In this document: positions 1 through 6,841 of the stretch, in pieces
Layout: the number at the start of each line of letters is the position of its first letter
Position numbering within the stretch: the stretch's first letter is position 1
NCBI RefSeq assembly: GCF_002860325.1
Contig: NZ_PKOJ01000003.1
Span: 186,001 to 250,000 of the forward strand
DNA length: 64,000 nucleotides
Direction: 5' to 3'
Source of the DNA: Neptunicoccus cionae
GTDB lineage: Bacteria; Pseudomonadota; Alphaproteobacteria; Rhodobacterales; Rhodobacteraceae
Made by a program: the position numbers and the translations under genes
The notes under the pieces: model-generated
The model's database searches: none
What the model saw: only the letters and a program-made list of their open reading frames with translations
Told to the model about the DNA's origin: nothing

Positions 1-371
1 TCACGAATCTGCGCCGCAAAATCCGCAAAGTAGTGTTCAGATTGCCAGTAGCCCTTAAGATGGGTGTTGTCCCCCAGATGCTCATACCCCGCATCATAGC
101 CCATGGATGCCTCACGGTAGGTTTTCATCCCGCCGCCGCGCAGCAGTTTAGACAACACCTTTATCGCCCCATCCTCTTTGGCTGGAGGCAGGTTCTCAGG
201 CGGAACGGTTTTGATGTTGAAATGGTCCAGCCCCACCTTGAAGGCTTTGGGGCGGTCGTAGTCCCGCAGGTCAAGCGACAGATCCACTCCGTGGCGCAGC
301 GCCAGTGCCCGTCCGGCGCAATACTGGAACAGCTGGTTGCCCAGCCCGCCACGAATTCGGGTCGAAATCAT
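1..371 (-). CDS. Glycosyltransferase family 11 (alpha-1,2-fucosyltransferase-like), partial
   Basis: The gene is cut by the left edge; about 123 N-terminal codons are visible. The N-terminus carries GGLGNQLFQYCAGRALA, the GDP-binding signature of family 11 transferases, which add fucose in alpha-1,2 linkage to surface glycans. I found this frame by reading the minus strand from the ATG at 371-369. That ATG overlaps the TGA of the upstream acetyltransferase gene (ATGA), so the two are translationally coupled. It is the last visible member of a four-gene overlapping operon of glycan enzymes. The exact sugar and linkage cannot be read from the sequence, and the catalytic C-terminal half lies outside the window. 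Confidence 0.82.
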   Translation of the reverse strand, partial: MISTRIRGGLGNQLFQYCAGRALALRHGVDLSLDLRDYDRPKAFKVGLDHFNIKTVPPENLPPAKEDGAIKVLSKLLRGGGMKTYREASMGYDAGYEHLGDNTHLKGYWQSEHYFADFAAQIR

Positions 372-943
372 GTCTCTGCCTCTAGTCGTTTGATCTCTGC
401 TGCGGCAGCGTCACGATCCAGCAACCACCATTCACTGGCTGCAATGGCCTGTTCCCGATCCGCTGGAAAACGCTTCCGGATCACGCGCGACGGACTGCCC
501 GCAACAACCTCGAAGGGGGCCACATCTTTTGTAACCACAGAATTTGCACCGATAACGGCCCCGTTGCCAATCCGCACCCCCCGCAGGATCACGCATTGCG
601 CCCCGATCCACACATCATGCCCGATCTCGCAAGGCTTCGCTGTCAGTTCCGCAAACGTGTCTCTCGCAAATTCGGCAGAAGTCGACACAGCCTCAAGATC
701 ATGTTCTCCGGGACCGATGATCACATTGTCCGCAATCGAACAATACCGGCCGATCCGGGCCACAGTCACCGAACAATTATTCCCCAGATAGCTGTACGCG
801 CCGATTGCACTGTGTTTGTCCAGATAACTGCCCCGCTGGATTTTAACACCCCTGCCGATTTCCGCACGCAGGGAAACCCGCCCGCTTTTAATCCGTGTGC
901 CCATGCGTTTGTTGAACAGCATCCGCCCCAAGACGTTAGACAT
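368..943 (-). CDS. Left-handed beta-helix O-acetyltransferase (CatB/LacA-like hexapeptide family)
   Basis: A 191-residue protein made largely of hexapeptide repeats (for example IGAYSYLGNNCSV, VWIGAQCVILRGVRIG, IGNGAVIGANSVV). This is the left-handed parallel beta-helix of acetyl-CoA-dependent O-acetyltransferases. The GHDVWIGAQ stretch and the C-terminal VVAGSPSRVIRKRF are typical of the CatB/maltose-acetyltransferase group. Enzymes of this type in glycan operons acetylate sugars of LPS or capsule. The gene overlaps the upstream GT25 gene by 8 nt and the downstream GT11 gene by 4 nt, so the context supports glycan decoration rather than drug resistance. Acceptor unknown. Confidence 0.8.
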   Translation of the reverse strand: MSNVLGRMLFNKRMGTRIKSGRVSLRAEIGRGVKIQRGSYLDKHSAIGAYSYLGNNCSVTVARIGRYCSIADNVIIGPGEHDLEAVSTSAEFARDTFAELTAKPCEIGHDVWIGAQCVILRGVRIGNGAVIGANSVVTKDVAPFEVVAGSPSRVIRKRFPADREQAIAASEWWLLDRDAAAAEIKRLEAET

Positions 944-1664
944 CTTTACTCCGTCTTTTCACAGACCGCCGATACCGCAGCCGTTTCCATTCGCGCCCGA
1001 GTTTCTCGCTCAAGGGCTTGCGGGTGGAAATGGTGCTGCCGCCGGATTGCGCAGTCCGGTCTTCAACACCCGAAGGCACCACACAACAGGGTTTTAATCC
1101 GGTGTGCCAGTGGCTTTGCAGGAAGGTATCAACAGGACGGTCAATCTGCTCTGTCAGGGCCAGCAGCTTTCTCGCTGCAGCGTTGCTGACCATCTGCGCC
1201 GAGGTGCGCAAGGGGGTTACAGCAGGCTGCAGTATGCGAAGATTGCCTTTCTTGATCACGGATCTGCACTCCAGAATCTGGCGGGTCTGGAACTGGATGT
1301 AACCTAATTCCGAGACATGTTCAGCCGCAAAGGCTGTGGCTTCTGCAAAGCCATCCAACAAGGCCACGTCGTCCTCCAACACCAACGCGGCCTCCAGCCC
1401 CTTGTCCACGATAAGCTGCCAAGCGGTGCGGTGGCTCAGAAAGCAACCCAGTTCACCGGGGTTTAGGGGAAACGGATAGCGTGGCTTGAACAGCGGACGA
1501 TCCGCAAGAACCCGCTCCGTATGTTCAGCGGACAACATACAGCCCTCTACCGCTGACATAACGTGTGCAGGATAGGGCGAACCTGCCAACAGCCCGTCCA
1601 CCTGCGCCCTGCGCGCAGTGGCGCGGGCCAGATGGATAATCAGGGTTTCTATCCGTTCTGCCAT
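936..1664 (-). CDS. Glycosyltransferase family 25 (LOS/LPS type)
   Basis: A 242-residue protein that opens with the ETLIIHLARATARRAQVDGL block of family 25. It continues with PGELGCFLSHRTAW and the acidic ALVLEDDV motif that binds the metal and nucleotide sugar. Family 25 enzymes add sugars, often galactose, to lipooligosaccharide cores. There is no signal peptide, so it acts on the cytoplasmic face. It overlaps the upstream GT4 gene by 16 nt and the downstream acetyltransferase by 8 nt. Acceptor and donor are inferred only by family. Confidence 0.85.
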   Translation of the reverse strand: MAERIETLIIHLARATARRAQVDGLLAGSPYPAHVMSAVEGCMLSAEHTERVLADRPLFKPRYPFPLNPGELGCFLSHRTAWQLIVDKGLEAALVLEDDVALLDGFAEATAFAAEHVSELGYIQFQTRQILECRSVIKKGNLRILQPAVTPLRTSAQMVSNAAARKLLALTEQIDRPVDTFLQSHWHTGLKPCCVVPSGVEDRTAQSGGSTISTRKPLSEKLGREWKRLRYRRSVKRRSKDV

Positions 1665-2692
1665 AATGCCTCGTAGACCTGTGCGATTCCTGCGACTTCT
1701 GTTTCTATACTATGATGTTCCCGCGCCCGCGCCACTGCCGCGTCAGACATTTCGGACAATTGAGCAGCATCCGCCAGAAGTGTGCCTATTTCGCCAACAG
1801 CTCCGGCCACGTCTTCCTGCGCCACCACACGGCCAGCCGTGCCTGTGCCGCTGAATGCGCGGTAATACCCCGCCTCGCTCGCTACAAAAGGCGCGCCCGA
1901 GGCCATCGCCTCCAGCGGGGTCATTCCGTAGCCTTCATAGCGGGGCAGCGCCACCAGCAGGGAAATTCCGCGCATCAAAGCGGGGAGCTTTTCGGGGGGC
2001 AGTTCGCCGACAAACAGGATGCGGTCGGACAATCCCGCGCTCGCAACCCGCGCCTTCAAATCCTGCTCGAATGCGCGGTGTTCCCGCGCTGCACGCCCCA
2101 CAACAAGGGCCACCCCTTCCGGATGCTGCGGCAGTATACGGATCATTGCATCTACAAACAGGTCGGTGCCTTTTTCAGGGCGCACCCGTCCGACAGTGGC
2201 CAGACCGAAACGCCCGCCATACCCTAATGCCGCCCAATCCGCGCGGCGGTCCTGTCCCGGAGAGAAGCGTTTCGTATCAACGCCGTGGGGCACAATTGCT
2301 CGCACATGGGGCACGTATTTGGCAGCCTCCGGCGTGGTTGCAATCACCGCATCCATGCGATTGATCAGCCAGCGGGGGTAAGCGGAATGGAACCGTTGCG
2401 CCGCCGAGGTGAAAACAATCCGGATCGGGCGGCGCAATACATCCCGCGCCCAAATCGCCACCCGCATTTCGGGATTGCGGCGCACGTGCCAGATTGCAAA
2501 GGGGCGGCCCTGCGGTGGTGTTTTACTGGCAGCAATTGCCGCCTTTCTCGCGATCGGTGCAGGACATCCGGGCAAGGCTTCTCCCACCAGCGCCAGATCG
2601 AAATTTCTTTGCTGCACCCCGACGACCCCTGCCGCCGTGGCAGAGACTCCGGTGAAGTTCGGATTGAAATTGGTGACGAAAAGCTCTGTCAC
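1649..2692 (-). CDS. Glycosyltransferase family 4 (LpcC-like core transferase)
   Basis: A 347-residue GT-B fold transferase. The C-terminal half has VGRVRPEKGTDLFVDA and PRYEGYGMTPLEAMASG, the latter holding the E-x7-E motif that contacts the nucleotide sugar. HGVDTKRFSPG marks the inter-domain region. The overall plan resembles alphaproteobacterial LPS-core mannosyltransferases of the LpcC type, but the sugar is uncertain. The start is GTG at 2692, preceded at good spacing by a purine-rich AAAGGGGG. It is the first gene of the overlapping four-gene glycan operon transcribed leftward. Confidence 0.82.
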   Translation of the reverse strand: MTELFVTNFNPNFTGVSATAAGVVGVQQRNFDLALVGEALPGCPAPIARKAAIAASKTPPQGRPFAIWHVRRNPEMRVAIWARDVLRRPIRIVFTSAAQRFHSAYPRWLINRMDAVIATTPEAAKYVPHVRAIVPHGVDTKRFSPGQDRRADWAALGYGGRFGLATVGRVRPEKGTDLFVDAMIRILPQHPEGVALVVGRAAREHRAFEQDLKARVASAGLSDRILFVGELPPEKLPALMRGISLLVALPRYEGYGMTPLEAMASGAPFVASEAGYYRAFSGTGTAGRVVAQEDVAGAVGEIGTLLADAAQLSEMSDAAVARAREHHSIETEVAGIAQVYEALWQNG

Positions 2693-2845
2693 ACAGCCCC
2701 CTTTGTCCTATGAGAATCTCGGGCAGTCTGCCGGATATCACAGATGTTAACTGTCTCTATACGGCACAGTTCATAAGGGCGCAAACAAGGGATGAGCGGA
2801 GGGGCTGGTAATCTTCCGCCCATAAGAGGCCAAGTCCGTAAGGGG

Positions 2846-2873
2846 ATGCACGGCAGATGTACCCGCCGTGCAT
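2846..2873 (-). terminator. Stem-loop downstream of peroxiredoxin
   Basis: A perfect 9-bp inverted repeat (ATGCACGGC / GCCGTGCAT) with a 10-nt loop lies 12 nt past the stop of the leftward peroxiredoxin gene. No T-run follows on the minus strand, so it may be a weak terminator or an mRNA 3'-end stabiliser. Confidence 0.4.
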
Positions 2874-2884
2874 GATGGCTAGCT

Positions 2885-3538
2885 TTACGCCGGCAGTTTG
2901 GTCTTGCGCAGATAGGGCAGAACGGTTTCAAATTCGCCGAATTTCTTCTTCGCATCTTCATCAGATACGGCCGGCGGAATGATCACATCTTCGCTCGTTT
3001 GCCAGTTCGCGCCCGTTGCAACCCCGTGTTTCGCCGTGGTCTGCAAGGCATCCAGTGCGCGCAAGATTTCCGCAAAATTGCGCCCTACGGTCATCGGGTA
3101 GGTCATCGACAGTTTCAACTGTTTGTCCGGCCCGATAATGAAAACGGAACGCACGGTTGCGCTATCCGCAGGGGTACGTCCATCCGGCAGATAGGCTTCG
3201 GCGGGAAGCATATCAAAGGCTTTGGACACTTCGAGCCCCTCATCCGCGATGATCGGGAATCCCGCCTTCGCGCCGGAGACTTTTTCAATGTCCACTTTCC
3301 ACTTCTTGTGCTCCGGCACACCGTCCACAGACACGCCCATCACTTTGGTGCCGCGTTTTTCCCATTCATCGGCAAGTTGCGCAACCGCACCGAATTCCGT
3401 GGTGCACACAGGGGTGAAATCCTTCGGGTGAGAGAAAAGAATCGCCCAGCTGTCGCCAATCCAGTCATGAAACTGGAACGTTCCCTGATCCGTTTCAGCG
3501 GTAAAATTCGGCACAACATCGTTAATACGCAAACCCAT
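2885..3538 (-). CDS. 1-Cys peroxiredoxin (Prx6/AhpC-TSA family)
   Basis: A 217-residue thiol peroxidase that reduces hydrogen peroxide and organic hydroperoxides. The peroxidatic cysteine is C45 in HPKDFTPVCTTEFG. No other cysteine is present, which defines a 1-Cys enzyme that needs an external thiol. The C-terminal extension with RSVFIIGPDKQLKLSMTYP and VGRNFAEILRALDALQ is that of the Prx6 group. The ATG at 3538 is chosen over a longer in-frame start because AGGAGAAG sits just upstream and the protein then begins at the family start (MGLRINDVVPNF). It stands alone, divergent from the transglycosylase gene. Cytoplasmic. Confidence 0.92.
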   Translation of the reverse strand: MGLRINDVVPNFTAETDQGTFQFHDWIGDSWAILFSHPKDFTPVCTTEFGAVAQLADEWEKRGTKVMGVSVDGVPEHKKWKVDIEKVSGAKAGFPIIADEGLEVSKAFDMLPAEAYLPDGRTPADSATVRSVFIIGPDKQLKLSMTYPMTVGRNFAEILRALDALQTTAKHGVATGANWQTSEDVIIPPAVSDEDAKKKFGEFETVLPYLRKTKLPA

Positions 3539-3746
3539 GGTCTTCTCCTGTGATTTGGTTCGTTTGGCTACAGTTAGGGATGCCGCAAGGGAAAGTTCAA
3601 GGCTGAAACACACAATGTGATATGACAGCCCGCAGCTCCGCTGTCTTTTGCCGACAGATGCACTAGGTTTCGATTTTGCTTGCGCCGCAGAGGCGGCCTG
3701 TGTTCCTTCGCACCAAATTCTCACCCGTCACAGGATGGTCCGTTTT

Positions 3747-4919
3747 ATGAAAAACCTTTTGGCAACTGCTCTGATCGCTACACTTGCAACCCCGACACTC
3801 GCACAGACCTGTGGAGGCTCGTTCAGCAGTTTCCTATCCGGCATCAAGGAAGAAGCCGTCGCCAAGGGGCACAATCCCGCCAAAGTGGATCAGTTTCTGG
3901 CCCATGCGCGGCAGGATCAGAAGGTGATTTCTGCGGACCGCGCACAAGGCGTGTTCAAACTGGATTTCACCGATTTCGCCAAACGTGTCATCAGTGCAAA
4001 CCGCATGGCCAAAGGAAAGGCGAACCGCCAGAAATATGCCTCTGTGTTTGATCGCATCCAGAAAACCTATGGTGTTGATCCCGCCGTCATGCTTGCATTC
4101 TGGGCACTGGAGACCGATTTTGGCGCAGTGCAAGGAGATTTTAACACGCTCAACGCACTGCTGACGCTAAGCCACGACTGCCGCCGCCCCGAACTGTTCC
4201 GCCCGCAGATTTTCGCAGCCCTGACCCTGTTTGAACGGGGCGATTTCTCACCCGCCAAAACCACAGGCGCTTGGGCGGGGGAAATCGGCATGGTGCAGAT
4301 GCTGCCCAAGGACATTATCGAACGGGGCGTAGACGGGGATGGTGACGGGCATGTGTCGCTGAAAACCTCGGCAGCAGATGCGCTGATGTCCGGTGCAAAT
4401 GTGATTTCCCACCACGGATGGCGCCCGAACGAGCCGTGGCTGGTCGAAGTTACGGTCCCACAATCCCTTGATTGGGAAAATACCGGCCTGCACGCCAGCC
4501 GCAGCGTCGCGGATTGGGCCGCCGCAGGGGTCAAGGCGCGGGGTGTCAACATGCCCAACGGCGGCTTGCAAGCCTCGCTGCTGCTGCCGCAGGGGCGCAA
4601 GGGTCCGGCGTTTCTGGCCCTGCCGAACTTCAAGGTTTACCTCGAATGGAACCAGTCGCTGGTCTATGTGACCACCGCCGCTTATTTCGCGACCCGCCTT
4701 GCCGGTGCGCCCCGTTTTGACGAAGGCAACCCCGAGCCGGGTCTGTCTGACAGCCAGATGAAATCCCTTCAGCAAAAGCTGAAATCCCGCGGGTATGACG
4801 TGGGTAAAGTGGATGGCATTCTGGGGGCAAAAACCCGCGATGCCGTGCGTCAGGAACAAATCCGCCTTGGCCTTCCGGCAGACGCATGGCCCACCGCCGG
4901 ATTGCTCTCGAAAATTTAA
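3747..4919 (+). CDS. Lytic murein transglycosylase, MltB family, with peptidoglycan-binding domain
   Basis: A 390-residue exported protein. Residues 1-20 form a Sec signal peptide ending ATPTLAQ. The SLT-type catalytic domain follows, with the presumed catalytic Glu122 in WALETDFGAVQGDF and the later GEIGMVQMLPKDI segment. A PG_binding_1 domain ends the protein (SQMKSLQQKLKSRGYDVGKV, then GILGAKTRDAVRQ). It cleaves the MurNAc-GlcNAc bond to form 1,6-anhydro ends during wall turnover. The ATG at 3747 is preferred over 3735 because AGGATGG lies 8 nt upstream and the signal peptide then starts correctly (MKNLLATAL). The stop overlaps, head to head, the stop of the gene on the other strand. Confidence 0.88.
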   Translation: MKNLLATALIATLATPTLAQTCGGSFSSFLSGIKEEAVAKGHNPAKVDQFLAHARQDQKVISADRAQGVFKLDFTDFAKRVISANRMAKGKANRQKYASVFDRIQKTYGVDPAVMLAFWALETDFGAVQGDFNTLNALLTLSHDCRRPELFRPQIFAALTLFERGDFSPAKTTGAWAGEIGMVQMLPKDIIERGVDGDGDGHVSLKTSAADALMSGANVISHHGWRPNEPWLVEVTVPQSLDWENTGLHASRSVADWAAAGVKARGVNMPNGGLQASLLLPQGRKGPAFLALPNFKVYLEWNQSLVYVTTAAYFATRLAGAPRFDEGNPEPGLSDSQMKSLQQKLKSRGYDVGKVDGILGAKTRDAVRQEQIRLGLPADAWPTAGLLSKI

Positions 4920-5344
4920 AGGGGCGCGTTAAAGGCCGAAAGCTGATTGGAACATGGCGCGCCATGAGGATCGAAAAAGCCGGTATATTCGACCGGCTCG
5001 CCCGTTTCGGCAGCTGCAATAACGGTGCTCGACATGGCGAAACGGTGGATCATAAAGGCCTCGATCCAGTCCGCGCCGTCATAGCCTTCGGGCAAGCCAA
5101 AGGCCGCATCCATGAAATAGAGCGTTTGCGCAGAATCAAGCTTGGTCTCCCTGCGCAAAAACACATCTGCATCGGCAAGAAACGGTTCAACAACATCTGA
5201 AGGAAGGTTCCGCCCGTAGACCCGCCGCAGCGCTGCACGTCCGATTTCAACAAACCCTTGCGGGCGAAAGTTAAAAGCCGCTAGCCCTGCAGCAACGACA
5301 ACTGCCCCGCCAGATAGCAAAAGGGTTCTGCGAGAGATGCCCAT
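4916..5344 (-). CDS. Small Tat-exported partner of the GMC oxidoreductase
   Basis: A 142-residue protein starting MGISRRTLLLSGGAVVVAAG. The SRRTLLL motif and following hydrophobic stretch form a twin-arginine signal. The rest is a mostly helical domain with no cysteine cluster of its own and a single C-terminal cysteine (GAPCSNQ). Its ATG overlaps the TGA of the GMC gene by one base, so synthesis is coupled. The layout resembles the gamma subunit of membrane sugar/gluconate dehydrogenases, a Tat-signalled escort that carries a leaderless flavoprotein across the membrane. The family assignment is inference from size, signal and neighbour, not from a clear domain match. Confidence 0.6.
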   Translation of the reverse strand: MGISRRTLLLSGGAVVVAAGLAAFNFRPQGFVEIGRAALRRVYGRNLPSDVVEPFLADADVFLRRETKLDSAQTLYFMDAAFGLPEGYDGADWIEAFMIHRFAMSSTVIAAAETGEPVEYTGFFDPHGAPCSNQLSAFNAPL

Positions 5345-6711
5345 CACACCGCCCTTCCCGCACGCAAGGACAGGGCCGACAGGGTCAGCGTCGGGTTCGC
5401 CGCCGGTCCTGTGGGGAAGCTGCCCGCGCCGAGCGCCAGCAGGTTCCGCACGCCGTGACACTTCAGTTCAGGATCAACCACCGAATCCGCCGGATCAACA
5501 CCCATTCGGTGTGTCCCCTGAATATGGTCTTCGGAAACCAGTCGCGGGCTGACGGTCTGCCCCTCAATGTCAAACGGCAGGATTTCCGGCAGCTTCGCCA
5601 CCGCTGCATCCAGCGCCTTAAACCCGTAGTCTGTATGCCCGCCCCATTCTGTCACGACTTCACCGTCCCGCAACACCACGCGGTTGTCAGCCACAGGCAA
5701 ATCCTCGGCAATCAGTTTAAGACGCATCCGTTCTGTCCAGCGCCCCTGCTCCCCCCGCAGCGCCGAAGGGGCGTTGTGGTTCTCCATCAGAACCGCGCCA
5801 TAGTCCGACCTGTGCGCCCCGTCATAAAGATCGTAACCGTGTCCGGTGATCGACGTGCCACCGTAATAATTCCTTTGCCCCGCACCGAGGTCCAGCAGCA
5901 CCGTCACCGCAACCTGTTCGTGCAGATACCGGCCCAGCGCAGCAGATTGCAGCCCCGATCGCAGCAGGATGCCCGCATTCCAGATCGCATTGGTACCAAG
6001 CGCCACAAGGTCGCCCTTCAACAGATGTTCTGCACCTTTCGGATCGCGTACCAGAACACCTTTTGCCACCGATCCGGCCAGATCGACGGCCCGGACTTCA
6101 CTATCCAGCAACAGGGAAACGCCTTCGCGCGCGAAGAGGTCCACACTATTCGGGATCGAAAATTTTGCATCCACGGGACAGAGATCACAAATCCCGTTTA
6201 CGCAGCATTGCGCGCGCCGCCCGCCGTTCGAACGTGCAGTCGGCTGGGCGAACCAGTTGCGTGAATAGGCCTGCAACACCACATCGGTACGGCTCGGGGC
6301 GTGGGGCGGATAGGGAAACGGCGTGCTGCGGGGCAGAATATGATCCGATCCCCCGCCGGAGACCTCCATCACCTGTTCCACTTCACCGTAAAGCGGCTCA
6401 AGTTCATCATAGCCCAAAGGCCAGTCCACCCCGACACCATAAAGACTGTTCAGCCTGAAATCATTCGGATGGAACCGCGGTGTGCAGGCCCACCAACAGT
6501 TCGAATTCCCCCCGAACAGCGTATGCGCCTTCCACCGTTTGAGATAGCCGGAGCGATTGTCGACGGGGATATCCTCATCAACGAGGATGTTGTTTTCCAA
6601 CTGGTCGGCATGGGGCTGTATAGTCCCTTTTTCCACCACCAGAACCCGCAGGTTTTCGGGCAGGCCGCGCAGAAAGAACATCGCCGCAAAGCTTGAGCCT
6701 GCGATAATCAC
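5344..6711 (-). CDS. GMC-type FAD-dependent oxidoreductase with CC-x4-C-x2-C cluster
   Basis: A 455-residue flavoprotein from the GTG at 6711. An N-terminal Rossmann strand (IIAGSSFAAMFFLRGL), the FGGNSNCWWACTPRFHP segment and the C-terminal HIQGTHRMG motif place it in the glucose-methanol-choline group. Four cysteines at 169, 170, 175 and 178 (CCVNGICDLCP) resemble the cysteine pattern that holds a 3Fe-4S cluster in direct-electron-transfer glucose and fructose dehydrogenases. It has no export signal, yet the overlapping downstream gene encodes a small Tat protein, which fits co-export. Substrate unknown. The GTG start cuts into the first beta strand (the upstream codons read QTWD), so the true start may be an in-frame ATT at 6759, giving 471 residues. 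Confidence 0.78.
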   Translation of the reverse strand: MIIAGSSFAAMFFLRGLPENLRVLVVEKGTIQPHADQLENNILVDEDIPVDNRSGYLKRWKAHTLFGGNSNCWWACTPRFHPNDFRLNSLYGVGVDWPLGYDELEPLYGEVEQVMEVSGGGSDHILPRSTPFPYPPHAPSRTDVVLQAYSRNWFAQPTARSNGGRRAQCCVNGICDLCPVDAKFSIPNSVDLFAREGVSLLLDSEVRAVDLAGSVAKGVLVRDPKGAEHLLKGDLVALGTNAIWNAGILLRSGLQSAALGRYLHEQVAVTVLLDLGAGQRNYYGGTSITGHGYDLYDGAHRSDYGAVLMENHNAPSALRGEQGRWTERMRLKLIAEDLPVADNRVVLRDGEVVTEWGGHTDYGFKALDAAVAKLPEILPFDIEGQTVSPRLVSEDHIQGTHRMGVDPADSVVDPELKCHGVRNLLALGAGSFPTGPAANPTLTLSALSLRAGRAV

Positions 6712-6756
6712 GTCCCAAGTTTGCGCTTTGGCTTGCGAAAGGGTTACGCTGCTAAA

Positions 6757-6776
6757 AATGGCCGGCTCCTGTAATG
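6757..6776 (-). promoter_or_regulatory. Strong Shine-Dalgarno placed before a candidate ATT start of the GMC gene
   Basis: On the minus strand AGGAG (6770-6766) is followed after six bases by ATT (6759-6757), in frame with the GMC gene and 16 codons before its GTG. No ATG, GTG or TTG lies between the frame's upstream stop and that GTG. The GTG itself has only a weak purine run before it. Starting at ATT would restore the residues TWD in front of the FAD-binding strand. Confidence 0.45.
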
Positions 6777-6841
6777 GTGGCTGGCCCTTTTAGAATCCAT
6801 CTGCGATCCCCGTTCAAGCGCGATCACACAAACGCGTCCTG

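Noticed and set aside
3539-3724. 62-codon N-terminal extension of the peroxiredoxin
   Set aside because: The internal ATG has an excellent ribosome site and gives the normal family start.
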